37,967 bases of DNA, from NCBI GenBank assembly GCA_964451095.1, contig CAYVGI010000034.1, forward strand, positions 1 through 37,967, in the 5' to 3' direction. The position numbers and the translations under genes are program-made. The notes under the pieces are model-generated. The model did not search any database. It saw only the letters and a list, made by a program, of their open reading frames with translations, and was not told the DNA's origin. This document shows, in pieces, positions 16,735 through 25,073 of this stretch (the first letter of the stretch is position 1; every line of letters begins with the position of its first letter). This stretch comes from DAOTTY01 sp964451095. Its GTDB lineage: Bacteria > Chloroflexota > Anaerolineae > Aggregatilineales > Phototrophicaceae.

Positions 16735-17241
16735 GTGGCAAAAAAAGGCGGTAAAAAGCGCACCACAAAAACCACCAAGCGCAAACCCACACCCAAGAAA
16801 CAGCCTGCAAAGCAACCACGTTCCATCGGGGAAATGCTACATGCTAGCGGATTGTGGCTGGCGGAATCCCTGGTTACGCTGCCGCGCTATGGTCGCATTG
16901 CTCTATCGGCTTTTTTGGCGCTCGCCATTACCTTTTCCACGTTCCCGCTGCTGACGTGGTTTTTTCGCCTGATTGCTATCATCACACGCAACCCGGACAT
17001 CATCTTGAATTACACATTCACTCAAGATCAAGCGACGCTGAATGTGCTGCTGGGCATTTCGATGGTGGTTGGCGCGTTGTTCTACGTGGTGGGCTGGCGG
17101 ATTTATGTGGGTACCGTCGGTGAAACGCCCGAAGTGCGGATGCGCGTGGTGTGGTACTTTGTCATCGGGGTTGCAGCAGTGCTCATCACCGGCGGGTGGC
17201 TACTTGCCGGCACACTCACGGGTGGTGCTCCGGCGACCTAA
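16735..17241 (+). CDS. Lys-rich membrane protein coupled to the truncated haemoglobin
   Basis: A 168-residue protein with a GTG start immediately after the globin stop codon. The first 30 residues are extremely basic (Lys, Arg, Thr, Pro). Three hydrophobic segments follow at about 52-76, 95-117 and 133-160. I do not recognise the family. Zero spacing from the globin suggests translational coupling and perhaps a shared role at the membrane. The basic N-terminus would be cytoplasmic and could bind lipid headgroups, nucleic acid or an acidic partner. It ends 5 bases before the convergent thyX stop. Confidence 0.65.
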   Translation: MAKKGGKKRTTKTTKRKPTPKKQPAKQPRSIGEMLHASGLWLAESLVTLPRYGRIALSAFLALAITFSTFPLLTWFFRLIAIITRNPDIILNYTFTQDQATLNVLLGISMVVGALFYVVGWRIYVGTVGETPEVRMRVVWYFVIGVAAVLITGGWLLAGTLTGGAPAT

Positions 17242-17246
17242 ACGCG

Positions 17247-17960
17247 CTAGTCTGTGCTCAGGCTGTACGTTTCGAACGCCTCTGCCGTCCACGGTAGCGC
17301 GGGTTTGAAGAAATGCTCGTAGATTGCCTCCGCATACACGCGGATTTCGTACTGGGCATCGGGTGCCATGCGCAACCGGAGGAAGTGCATCAGGTTGTGC
17401 GCGTCTACTTTCATCACCCAGGTGTAATACACGCTAAAGCCGGGCAAGAACAACCGCGCCATCTCCCTGGAAACACCGTTTTCTAGCGCCTGTGCGTAAA
17501 GCTGATAGCTCTTTTCGTAGTGTGCTTGCAGTTGGCGGGTTAGGTCGTCGTCCACATCCGCCGTGACCTGCCCCTCACTCGCCTGTTTATTGTCCCTGGA
17601 CTGTTTGCGCCACACATCTGGCGTGTAAAAGTCGTTTTCCTCGAATGGCAGGTACCTGCCGCTTTGGGCGTTAAAGTTCCACGTCCGGTGGCGCACCCAC
17701 TGCCACCACGTCACCAGCGGGGCATGTGCCCGGAACTTGAACTCAACCATTTCAAACGGCGAGGTGTGGCGATTGCGTAACAGGTAGAACAGCAGCTTTT
17801 TGTCTTTCTCGTCGCCCTTGCTCTCGCCCAAAAAGCTCACCCGTGCCGCGTTGACAATCGCCAGATCGCCGGAAACATCTTGTCCAGGGTGTGGCATGAT
17901 GTCCACCAGTTCAATCCAGCCCTTGTCCAGCACATTCACCCGCTTGTTGATGAGTTCCAC
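17247..17960 (-). CDS. thyX: FAD-dependent thymidylate synthase
   Basis: A 237-residue enzyme that makes dTMP from dUMP using methylene-tetrahydrofolate, FAD and NADPH. The ThyX signature RHRx7S is exact: RHRTWNFNAQS at residues 90-100, followed by GRYLP. Other family features are the early VNAARVSFLG strand and a substrate-binding Arg-rich region near SREMARLFLPG. The GTG start lies 4 bases after the ruvA stop, so thyX is the last gene of the yebC-ruvC-ruvA-thyX run. No thyA is in view, so this may be the cell's only thymidylate synthase; the window cannot show that. Confidence 0.95.
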   Translation of the reverse strand: MELINKRVNVLDKGWIELVDIMPHPGQDVSGDLAIVNAARVSFLGESKGDEKDKKLLFYLLRNRHTSPFEMVEFKFRAHAPLVTWWQWVRHRTWNFNAQSGRYLPFEENDFYTPDVWRKQSRDNKQASEGQVTADVDDDLTRQLQAHYEKSYQLYAQALENGVSREMARLFLPGFSVYYTWVMKVDAHNLMHFLRLRMAPDAQYEIRVYAEAIYEHFFKPALPWTAEAFETYSLSTD

Positions 17961-17964
17961 ACCG

Positions 17965-18540
17965 TCACCCCATATTCTGTAATGCTAACCGAACGCGCTC
18001 GTCTGCTTCGTCAGGCGCGTCCGGCGGCAGTGCCTGTATTGCCGTCTGTGCCTCGATGACGCTAAAGCCTAACGCCACCAGCGCATCCAGCACGTCCGTG
18101 TTGACGTCGTCTTCGAGCAGATCAATAGGCACGCTGTCCCGTGTGAGCAGCTTGTCTTTCAGTTCAAACACGATCTTCTTGGCGGTCTTCTTGCCGATGC
18201 CCGGCACCCGCGTCAGCAACTCGTCGCGCTCGCTGGCGATGGCGTTGCGCAGATTGTCCGCGCTCATTGTGCCCAGTATCGCCAGTCCTAGGCGCGGTCC
18301 GACGCCACTCACCGTCGTGATGATCTCAAATATCTCTTTTTCCGCCGGGGACGTGAAACCGAACAACGTCAGGGCGTCCTCACGCACCACGAGCACCGTG
18401 TGCAGCAGCAAGGTATCGCCCTCACGCGCTTTGGTGAACGTGCTAACGGGCACAAACACCTCGTAGCCAATGCCGTTCACAACGACGATCAGGCTGTCTT
18501 TGCCCTTGCCCCCGACGCGCCCCTCAATGCTGGCAATCAA
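17965..18540 (-). CDS. ruvA: Holliday junction DNA-binding protein RuvA
   Basis: A 191-residue protein that binds four-way junctions and guides the RuvB motor. Residues 1-62 form the OB-fold (MIASIEGRV, NGIGYEVFVP). Two helix-hairpin-helix motifs follow (ITTVSGVGPRLGLAIL and LTRVPGIGKKTAKKIV). The C-terminal three-helix RuvB-binding domain is present (DALVALGFSVIEAQTAI). It starts with TTG, supported by AGAGGG 8 bases upstream; no ATG fits. It lies 35 bases after ruvC. ruvB is not adjacent, since thyX follows directly. Confidence 0.95.
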   Translation of the reverse strand: MIASIEGRVGGKGKDSLIVVVNGIGYEVFVPVSTFTKAREGDTLLLHTVLVVREDALTLFGFTSPAEKEIFEIITTVSGVGPRLGLAILGTMSADNLRNAIASERDELLTRVPGIGKKTAKKIVFELKDKLLTRDSVPIDLLEDDVNTDVLDALVALGFSVIEAQTAIQALPPDAPDEADERVRLALQNMG

Positions 18541-18575
18541 GCCGTATGCCCTCTTTCTGTGCCTCGTCGCACCAC

Positions 18576-19070
18576 CTAGGTAAACAGCCCGCCACTTTGG
18601 TGCGACATGTGGATGTCTGTAATCGCAATCGCCAGCCCGTCCGCTGCATCGTCGGGCTTGGGTATCTCATCTAGCCCCAGCAGCATCCGGGTCATCTCCT
18701 GCATTTGCGATTTGTCCGCGCCGCCGTAGCCAGTCAAGCTCTGCTTAATCATGTTCGGCTTGTACTCCGTGATGGTCAAGCTTGCCTGCGCCAACGTCAG
18801 CAAAATCACGCCGCGCCCCTGTGCCACGGTGATTGCCGTGGTCACGTTGCGGGCGAAGAACAACTCCTCCACGCCCACGCGGTCGGGTTGGTAGGTGTCA
18901 ACAATCGCACTGAGCTTGTCGTGAATGAGCTTAAGGCGCTGCGGCATAGGCGTTTTTGCCGGGGTGGTAATCACCCCGTAGTCCACCGCCTGGAGCGACC
19001 CATCGTTCAGTTCGCGCACTAGCCCGTAGCCAATGCGTGCCGTTCCAGGGTCAATGCCCAAGCTGAGCAT
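18576..19070 (-). CDS. ruvC: Crossover junction endodeoxyribonuclease RuvC
   Basis: A 164-residue Holliday-junction resolvase. The four acidic catalytic residues of the family are visible: Asp7 (GIDPGT), Glu68 (VGVEELFF), Asp141 and Asp144 (PDDAADGLAIA). The Lys-rich GGADKSQM loop is also in place. The start codon overlaps the yebC stop as TAATG, a one-base overlap typical of coupled translation. It acts with RuvAB in recombination and replication-fork repair. Confidence 0.96.
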   Translation of the reverse strand: MLSLGIDPGTARIGYGLVRELNDGSLQAVDYGVITTPAKTPMPQRLKLIHDKLSAIVDTYQPDRVGVEELFFARNVTTAITVAQGRGVILLTLAQASLTITEYKPNMIKQSLTGYGGADKSQMQEMTRMLLGLDEIPKPDDAADGLAIAITDIHMSHQSGGLFT

Positions 19071-19819
19071 TACGCCGTCTCGTATTCGGCAACCACTTCA
19101 TCGCTGATGGCGAGGTTAGACGACACAGACTGCACATCGTCCAGTTCTTCCAACAGTTCTTGCAACTTGAGGTTCTTAATCGCCTTCGCCTTAGGCAGCT
19201 CGATTTCGTTCTGTGCGAACCACCGCAGCTCAGATTCCTCCGTCTCGTAGCCGGCTTCGCTCAGCGCCTGCTCTACAGTGCCGTAATCGTCACGGGGGGT
19301 GTAGATAACAAACTGCCCGTCCTCGTTCACGACATCCTCAGCGCCCGCTTCTGCCGCAACCATGAACACCTCGTCGAAGTCTGCTTCGCCCTTCAGGAGG
19401 ATATAGCCCTTTTGGTCGAACTGCCACGTTACCGAGCCGCTTGCCGCCAGCGAACCATTGTTCTTGTTCAATGTCGCCTTGATCGCAGCGATGGTGCGGT
19501 TTTTGTTGTCTGTGAGTGTTTCTACAACGAACGCAACTCCGTCGGAGCCGTACGCCTCGTAGGTGATCTCAAACATCTCGCCGCCGTCCAGCTCGCCGGT
19601 ACCGCGCTTGATGGCACGCTCAATGTTGTCCTTGGGCATGTTCGCCGCTTTTGCCTTGTCAATCGCCAGCGACAACTTGGGGTTCATGTCGGGGTCGCCG
19701 CCGCCATCCTTTGCCGCCATCATCACATCGCGGGCGAGCCGGGTGAAGATCTTGCCGCGCTTGGCATCTTCTGCACCCTTTTTACGCTTAATGGTAGACC
19801 ATTTACTATGTCCGGACAT
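19070..19819 (-). CDS. yebC: YebC/PmpR-family protein (TACO1-like)
   Basis: A 249-residue protein of the YebC family, studied as a transcriptional regulator and also as a ribosome-associated factor that relieves stalling on proline runs. The canonical N-terminus MSGHSKWSTIKRKKGAED is present, along with the long KAKAANMPKDNIERAIKRG helix and the three-domain layout. An in-frame TTG two codons earlier is possible, but the ATG at 19819 has GGAG 6 bases upstream and gives the conserved start. It is the first gene of the ruv-thyX operon. Confidence 0.95.
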   Translation of the reverse strand: MSGHSKWSTIKRKKGAEDAKRGKIFTRLARDVMMAAKDGGGDPDMNPKLSLAIDKAKAANMPKDNIERAIKRGTGELDGGEMFEITYEAYGSDGVAFVVETLTDNKNRTIAAIKATLNKNNGSLAASGSVTWQFDQKGYILLKGEADFDEVFMVAAEAGAEDVVNEDGQFVIYTPRDDYGTVEQALSEAGYETEESELRWFAQNEIELPKAKAIKNLKLQELLEELDDVQSVSSNLAISDEVVAEYETA

Positions 19820-19857
19820 AGCCAACTCCGTTCACACTACTTCTATAATTACAGGGT

Positions 19858-19863
19858 ATTATA
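19858..19863 (-). promoter_or_regulatory. -10 box of the yebC-ruvC-ruvA-thyX operon
   Basis: TATAAT on the minus strand, 38 bases before the yebC ATG; it predicts a leader of about 32 bases. The -35 region holds only weak TTG-containing matches. Confidence 0.5.
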
Positions 19864-19919
19864 CACAAACGCAATCGAAAACAAGAGGTTGCGAGCACAG
19901 CGCCATGCCAAACCGCCGC

Positions 19920-19948
19920 TTGCCGGGAGCTTCGTTGTCCTCTATACT
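19920..19948 (+). promoter_or_regulatory. tRNA-Pro promoter
   Basis: TTGCCG (19920-19925), a 17-base spacer and TATACT (19943-19948). It would start transcription a few bases before the tRNA. It lies back to back with the yebC promoter. Confidence 0.65.
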
Positions 19949-19958
19949 ATGCGTAACT

Positions 19959-20032
19959 CGGGGCGTGGCGCAGCCTGGTAGCGCGTTCGCATGGGGTGCG
20001 AAAGGTCGTGGGTTCAAATCCCGCCGCCCCGA
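19959..20032 (+). tRNA. tRNA-Pro (anticodon GGG)
   Basis: A full cloverleaf. The acceptor CGGGGCG pairs with CGCCCCG (7 bp), with A as discriminator. The D-arm is GCGCAGCCTGGTAGCGC. The anticodon arm TTCGC-ATGGGGT-GCGAA has anticodon GGG at 19993-19995. The T-arm is GTGGG-TTCAAAT-CCCGC. It starts with C1-G72, as bacterial proline tRNAs do. The 3' CCA is not encoded, since CAA follows the discriminator. It reads CCC and CCU codons. Confidence 0.95.
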
Positions 20033-20038
20033 CAAAAC

Positions 20039-20060
20039 AACCGCTGCAAAGCGGTTTTTT
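20039..20060 (+). terminator. Intrinsic terminator after tRNA-Pro
   Basis: Stem AACCGCT / AGCGGTT with a GCAA loop, followed by six T (20055-20060). It sits 7 bases after the tRNA and 5 bases before the convergent permease stop. Confidence 0.88.
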
Positions 20061-20064
20061 GCAC

Positions 20065-20886
20065 CTAGATGCGCCCCAACCCACCGACAGACCCACCAGA
20101 CAAATATCGTGACGTGACAAGCAAAATCAGCATCGTGGGACCGACGAACAGCAAGGACAGTGCTGCCGTGTTCGCATTGTTCGCGCCACCCGCCGCTGAG
20201 AACAGCAGCACTGCCAATGTGACGACCTTACCCTGCCCGATCAGAAAGGTGAGGATGTACTGGCTCCAGGAGATGAGGAACGCGAACAGCCCCGCTACCA
20301 CCAGTCCAGGGAAGATCGACGGCAGCATCACATGCCAGATGACCCGCAGCGGGTTTGCGCCCAGGGTGCGTGCTTGGTCTTCGTACTGGGAATCGTAGTT
20401 GGCGAACACACCCGCCAGCGTAAGCACCACATAGGGCATCACGGGCACCAGGTGCACAAGCCCCACGCCCACCCCCGTGCCCGCCAGCCGAAGCCGAATG
20501 AAGTTCACGCTCAGCCCCAGGCTGATGACCAGCGGCGGCACCATCGTCGGTGCCAGGATGAGGAACTCGACCACGCGCTTGCCCCGGAAGCTGTGCATCC
20601 CCAGCGCCCGCGCTGCTGGCAGCCCAAGCACAATCGAGGTAAGCGTCACCCCTAGCGCGATCACCGTGCTGTTCACCAGCGCCTGCCGCACCTGCGAATT
20701 CTCCGAGAAGATGCGCAACTGCTCCCATGCCCGCAAGCTCCACTCGGTGGGTATCAACTGTGGATAAAACCACCGGAACGCAAAAGCGTTCAGCCCAAAG
20801 GCAACAAACGGCAAAAACAAGGTGAGCACTAGCAGCGCCAACACCGTGTAACGCACCGTTTGCGTCAAGCGTTTATTGTCCTGCAT
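20065..20886 (-). CDS. ABC transporter permease (second half of a YnjC-type permease)
   Basis: A 273-residue inner-membrane permease of the spermidine/thiamine/2-aminoethylphosphonate-type fold. It has about six transmembrane helices, beginning YTVLALLVLTLFLPFVAFG. The EAA loop that contacts the ATPase reads DQARTLGANPLRVIWHVMLP. The ATG at 20886 starts one base after the stop of the other permease, so the two are coupled; in-frame sequence further upstream lies inside that gene. The neighbouring binding protein is YnjB-like. In E. coli the matching YnjC is a single protein with two permease halves, so this gene would correspond to the C-terminal half. The substrate is unknown. Confidence 0.85.
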   Translation of the reverse strand: MQDNKRLTQTVRYTVLALLVLTLFLPFVAFGLNAFAFRWFYPQLIPTEWSLRAWEQLRIFSENSQVRQALVNSTVIALGVTLTSIVLGLPAARALGMHSFRGKRVVEFLILAPTMVPPLVISLGLSVNFIRLRLAGTGVGVGLVHLVPVMPYVVLTLAGVFANYDSQYEDQARTLGANPLRVIWHVMLPSIFPGLVVAGLFAFLISWSQYILTFLIGQGKVVTLAVLLFSAAGGANNANTAALSLLFVGPTMLILLVTSRYLSGGSVGGLGRI

Positions 20887-20887
20887 A

Positions 20888-21763
20888 TCACTGCTGCTCC
20901 CCACGCTGCCGAACACCCATGTACACCGCGACAAGCACCATAACAATCAGCGCGATGAGTGTGCCCAGCGCCATTGCCTCGTCACGGTCTTGCAGGTCAG
21001 AACTATTGAAAATATCGACTGCCAGCACAGGCAACACCTCCGGGAAGGTCACCCCTAGCACGCCGGGCACCTCGTAAGCGCCGAACGTGAACGCAAACAC
21101 AATCAGGGAGGCGGACAGCAGCGCGGGCGTAATCAGCGGCAGGGTGACGTGCCGCAGACGCTGCCAGCGATTGGCACCCAGCGTCCGGGCGACATCTTCG
21201 TAGCTCTCGCCCAGCGATTGCAGCACCGCCAGCACAATAACGCCGACAAATGGCACCTCCTTCCACAGGTACGTCAGGATGATGCCCACACCAAAACGAT
21301 CTTGCACCAGCACCGGGAATGCACTTGTCGTTTCAACAAGGCTCAACTGTGCGAACAGCCGTGATACCAACCCGGACTGCCGCAGTACAAAGAAGATACC
21401 AATCGCAGCCACCAGATGCGGTACGGGCAGGTTAAATTGCAGCAGGAACACGCTCACGCGCTTGCCAACGTACGTGGCGCGCAGCACGAGCGCAATAAGC
21501 ACCGCGATAAGCGCAGACAGCACCGTGCTAACGATGCTAATCCACAAGGTGAGCGCCAACCCCCGCCAGAACGGCACCGCGTAGCGCTCCCCGGCAAGGA
21601 TATTGCGATACGCCTCGAAATCCAGTTCAGTCGCGCCCAGGCGCGGGTTCCAGCCCAGGCTTTGCAGCAAGCCGTACCACAGCGCACCGCCAAACAGCAG
21701 CACAATCACCGCCATGGTGGGCGCTAACAGTATCGGGATGCGATATTTTTCCCAGAAGGTCAT
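20888..21763 (-). CDS. ABC transporter permease (first half of a YnjC-type permease)
   Basis: A 291-residue permease with about six transmembrane helices. The first is IPILLAPTMAVIVLLFGGAL. The EAA loop DVARTLGANRWQRLRHVTLP sits near residue 190. It pairs with the next permease as a heterodimer. It lies 68 bases downstream of the YnjB-like gene; that gap holds a strong stem-loop without a T-run, which probably lowers permease output relative to the binding protein. The Shine-Dalgarno match before the ATG is poor. No ATP-binding subunit follows. Confidence 0.85.
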   Translation of the reverse strand: MTFWEKYRIPILLAPTMAVIVLLFGGALWYGLLQSLGWNPRLGATELDFEAYRNILAGERYAVPFWRGLALTLWISIVSTVLSALIAVLIALVLRATYVGKRVSVFLLQFNLPVPHLVAAIGIFFVLRQSGLVSRLFAQLSLVETTSAFPVLVQDRFGVGIILTYLWKEVPFVGVIVLAVLQSLGESYEDVARTLGANRWQRLRHVTLPLITPALLSASLIVFAFTFGAYEVPGVLGVTFPEVLPVLAVDIFNSSDLQDRDEAMALGTLIALIVMVLVAVYMGVRQRGEQQ

Positions 21764-21792
21764 ATTTTGAGGACTTTCGGCAGAGAATTAGG

Positions 21793-21818
21793 TGGGGCGC
21801 AGCGCCTACCGCGCCCCA
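21793..21818 (-). other. Intercistronic stem-loop between binding-protein and permease genes
   Basis: Stem TGGGGCGC / GCGCCCCA (8 bp) with a 10-base loop, just after the binding-protein stop and before the first permease. No T-run follows on the minus strand. It most likely stabilises the upstream message or partly attenuates read-through, as seen in other binding-protein operons. Confidence 0.6.
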
Positions 21819-21831
21819 GCAAAGCGTGAGG

Positions 21832-23097
21832 TTAGTTTTGCAGGACGTTTGCTTCCCAGCCCTGTTCAACCGCTGACTGCGACTCTGCGGGCATGTCCGG
21901 CGCGAACGCCGCTGCCAGCGCAGCAGGGTCTGCCGCACCCTCACCAAGCTGCTCAAAGGATGCTTCCAGCAGGGTAACGGCGTCTTCGTCTTCTACGAGA
22001 TTGATGTCAATCGCATAGCCCAGCCCAAAGCCGCTCTCCGGCAAAATCTGCCCCGCTTGACGGTCTGGGCGCAGGATAAGGTCAGCGACGACCATCGCAC
22101 CTGCGGGGTTCGGCGCGTTAGATGGAATCGCCACATAGCTGAAGTCGCCAATCATGTACTGGTCAAACACATAAGCGCGGGCAGTCGGCGGCACCAAACC
22201 GGACTCGATGATGGGGCTGGCACCTGCTGCCGCTTGCACCATGGTGAAGTCTACCTCGCCGTTGGCAAACAGCTCGTGCAGCTCGTTTTCGTTACTGGGG
22301 AACGTCTCGCCGCTGCGCCACAGGTTCGGCTCCCACTCGTTGAGCAGCGACCACAGTTCCGGTGCTGTTTCATCGAACAGGTCTTGGTTCCACTCGCCTA
22401 GCCACGGGTCAACCTCGCCGCTTAGCTCGTACAGCGCCTGCTTGATAAAGCGCGTACCCACAAACCCACCAGGACCGGGCGCGATGTAGGTGAAGCGACC
22501 CGGGTTATCCGCAATCCACTGGGTCAGTTCATCGTAGTTGCGCGGCAGTTCGTCCTCGCTCATGCGGGCGCTGTCGTACACAAACTGGAACTGGGCACTT
22601 GCCCACGGGCTTTCAAATCCCTCTACCGGGACGCCGAAGTCAAATGCAACCGCCGGGTTCTCCCAGTTGACCAGCGTGCTGTTGGGGATCGCCTGCGCCC
22701 ACGGACCGAAAAGCGCGTCTGCCTGCTTGAGTGTGGCAAAGTTCTCACCATTGATCCAGATCATGTCAATGGAGCCGCCGCTCTCCACGCCCGCGTCTAG
22801 CTCGCTCAGCACAAGGTTAACCGCGTCTACGGTGTCGTTTACAGGAACACGATTGAGGGTAATGTCGTACTCCTCGGCGAGCACGTCACCGTAGAATGTA
22901 TCGACGAACTCGTTAATCTCCGGCGAGCCGCCCCACATGTACCAGTTCACGGTGGAGCCTTGTGCCGCTTCTAGCACGGCGTCCCAGCTATCAAACCCCG
23001 GAGGGGTATCGGACATTGCATCATCTTGCGCCTGCGCCACCAGTACGGGCAACAGAAGCGCCAGCAGCATCAAATTTCGCAGTAAAGCACGCATCAT
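21832..23097 (-). CDS. ynjB: ABC transporter substrate-binding protein, YnjB family
   Basis: A 421-residue exported binding protein. The signal peptide is residues 1-23 (Leu/Ala-rich, ending AQAQ). The mature part begins with the YnjB-type opening SWDAVLEAAQGSTVNWYMWG and continues GSPEINEFVD, ITLNRVPVNDTVDAV, GSIDMIWINGENF and LFGPWAQAIPN, all hallmarks of this COG4134 family. The ATG has AAGGA about 8 bases upstream; a second Met follows at once. It is the first gene of a three-gene importer operon. The ligand of YnjB transporters is not settled, so none is assigned. There is no lipobox cysteine, so how it stays at the membrane of a probable monoderm is unclear. Confidence 0.9.
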   Translation of the reverse strand: MMRALLRNLMLLALLLPVLVAQAQDDAMSDTPPGFDSWDAVLEAAQGSTVNWYMWGGSPEINEFVDTFYGDVLAEEYDITLNRVPVNDTVDAVNLVLSELDAGVESGGSIDMIWINGENFATLKQADALFGPWAQAIPNSTLVNWENPAVAFDFGVPVEGFESPWASAQFQFVYDSARMSEDELPRNYDELTQWIADNPGRFTYIAPGPGGFVGTRFIKQALYELSGEVDPWLGEWNQDLFDETAPELWSLLNEWEPNLWRSGETFPSNENELHELFANGEVDFTMVQAAAGASPIIESGLVPPTARAYVFDQYMIGDFSYVAIPSNAPNPAGAMVVADLILRPDRQAGQILPESGFGLGYAIDINLVEDEDAVTLLEASFEQLGEGAADPAALAAAFAPDMPAESQSAVEQGWEANVLQN

Positions 23098-23254
23098 GGG
23101 TCAATCCTTCTGTGTTACTTGGTCACTCGGCTATTGAACCTGGATGGTACCAGCACACGCCGCCCATTCACCGTAGACTACCCTACAATTTTAAAGAAAT
23201 GCTCCTGTCCGGCTCAGCAGCCCATCAGCGACGCCACAAACATATTTGCTGTAC

Positions 23255-25000
23255 TTAAGACCCGGCGGGCGTTTCCACGGGTTCAACAGGCAGCACGCCG
23301 TCCGGGCAGGCGTTAAAGTCCGCCCCGACGACGATTTGGAAATCGTAGGCGCGGTTGGCGTCCGGCTGATTGACCACGCTGCGCGAGGAGACGTTGAGCA
23401 AGTTAGCAATTGCCTGCGTGCTGCTGCCCTTTGTCTGCCCGGTGAGATCGGTAATCACCGTCGTGGCGGAATCTTGCTGGTCTGCGTTGCCGCCAGCAAA
23501 TGCCGCGAAGCCCGCATCCAGCAGCACCTCTGCCGCGACCTTGTCAAGGTCAGGTTTGGTGGTGCCGTTGAGCACTTGAATGGTCGCGCTGCGGGTGTCG
23601 ATCTGGTTTGGTGAGGGCGGTGTGTAGAAGTCTTCTAGCACGGGCAGCAGCGTTTCGTACACGGGTAGCTGCACGTTATCTCCGTTGGGCGTCGTCCAGG
23701 ATTCAGTGTGGTACGTCGGCACAAATGTGAAGCTGTCGATGTCGCTGCTGCTCATGTTCACGGCAATGGGCAACAAAGACAACATATCGTTGCGAGACAA
23801 GTTTGTTTCTACGATGGCAGTGCCCTCGTTCCACAGCGTAGGCAACTGAGATACCTGCCCCTGGTCTAGTGCCTGCCGGAAGATCGCCCGCACCAGCTTC
23901 TGCTGGCGACGCCCCCGGTCAAAGTCCGAACTGTTGTTGCGGGTGCGGGCATACCACTGCGCATCGAAGCCATCCATGGTGTAGTAACCCACTTCCAGCG
24001 TGCGCAGGTAGTAATTCTCCTCAACGGGGCGGGTGAGGTCCAGTTCTTCGATGGGTGCAATGGGGTAGAAATCCTGGTAGGCGCAGTCCACGGCAATGTC
24101 CACGCCCCCCAGGAGGTCAACAATTTGCTCGAACTCGGTAATGTTCACCTTGGCGTAGTAGTGCACGTTGATGCCGAAATTGTAGATGATCGTATCCCGG
24201 AAAAGCCCAAAACCGCCGCCCGTCCAGCCAACGGACTCGCCCCAGCCGAACGCGACCGTCAGCCGAGACATGCCCAGCCCCGGCACCCACACATACAGGT
24301 CACGCGGCAGGCTCATCATGTTTACCGTGCCTGTATCACGGTTGATAGACACAATAATCATCGTGTCTGTGCGGATGGTGTTGTCGTTGGTGACCTCTTC
24401 GTCACTGCCCAGCAGCACGATATTCACGAGGTCGTAGTTGCGCGGGATGGGTTCCAGGCGGGCGGGTACCGCCGTGGGTGCGCTGGCAATCTGGTCTGCA
24501 GAGGGGTCTTCCGGGAAGATGATGGTTGGCAGCACCAACGTTTCCACCATGGGGACGGTCGCTGTGGCGGCGGGTTGGGTCGCTGCTGGTGCGGCAGTGT
24601 TGAACGCCGGGATGGTCACATCCAATGCCGGGGCAGGCGTGTTCGTGGCAAACTGTAAATCGCTGCCGGGGGCGGGTGTACCTTCCTGCTGGGGTCGCAC
24701 ACCATAGCTCATCAGCGCAACCTGACCTGCATCGCCCTCATGCACGGGTGCCGCCGCCAACGTTGCCTGCTGCTGGAATTCGCCATGGCGGGCGTTGTAA
24801 CCCACTTGCTCGCCGATGCGTTCTGCAAGCGCTGCCCCGACATCGCGCCCCAGCCACACACTCACGCCGATGAGCACCAGCGGCAGCAGCACAAACACCA
24901 CAAAGCGCAGCGTGCGGCGCAGCCAACCCCCACGCTGGGCGGCACGGTTCGCTGTGATACCGGGTTCCTGCGGATTTTGCTGTTCACTTGCGTGTGCCAT
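23255..25000 (-). CDS. LytR-CpsA-Psr (LCP) family cell-envelope transferase
   Basis: A 581-residue membrane-anchored protein. A short cytoplasmic N-terminus precedes one transmembrane helix (about 32-52). A Thr/Pro/Ala-rich linker follows. The LCP domain (about 175-440) has NIVLLGSDE, RTDTMIIVSIN, MSLPRDLYVW and the Arg-rich RTRNNSSDFDRGRRQQ block, the residues that bind the prenyl-pyrophosphate substrate. The C-terminal LytR_C domain (about 460-565) has IQVLNGTTKPDLDKVAAEVL. LCP enzymes move glycopolymers from lipid carriers to the cell wall. The ATG at 25000 has GGGGAAG upstream; a GTG six codons earlier is less likely. The gene follows the LysM gene in the same direction after 73 bases. 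Confidence 0.9.
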   Translation of the reverse strand: MAHASEQQNPQEPGITANRAAQRGGWLRRTLRFVVFVLLPLVLIGVSVWLGRDVGAALAERIGEQVGYNARHGEFQQQATLAAAPVHEGDAGQVALMSYGVRPQQEGTPAPGSDLQFATNTPAPALDVTIPAFNTAAPAATQPAATATVPMVETLVLPTIIFPEDPSADQIASAPTAVPARLEPIPRNYDLVNIVLLGSDEEVTNDNTIRTDTMIIVSINRDTGTVNMMSLPRDLYVWVPGLGMSRLTVAFGWGESVGWTGGGFGLFRDTIIYNFGINVHYYAKVNITEFEQIVDLLGGVDIAVDCAYQDFYPIAPIEELDLTRPVEENYYLRTLEVGYYTMDGFDAQWYARTRNNSSDFDRGRRQQKLVRAIFRQALDQGQVSQLPTLWNEGTAIVETNLSRNDMLSLLPIAVNMSSSDIDSFTFVPTYHTESWTTPNGDNVQLPVYETLLPVLEDFYTPPSPNQIDTRSATIQVLNGTTKPDLDKVAAEVLLDAGFAAFAGGNADQQDSATTVITDLTGQTKGSSTQAIANLLNVSSRSVVNQPDANRAYDFQIVVGADFNACPDGVLPVEPVETPAGS

Positions 25001-25073
25001 CACTCTTCCCCAATACACTGTTCTTCTTAGTCGGCGGGACAGTGTAACGCACGTACCCTTGAACGCAAATGCT

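Noticed and set aside
16231..16815. Longer N-terminus for the tandem binding protein
   Set aside because: The extension runs antisense through the globin gene. The ATG at 16230 has a Shine-Dalgarno sequence and opens a signal peptide.
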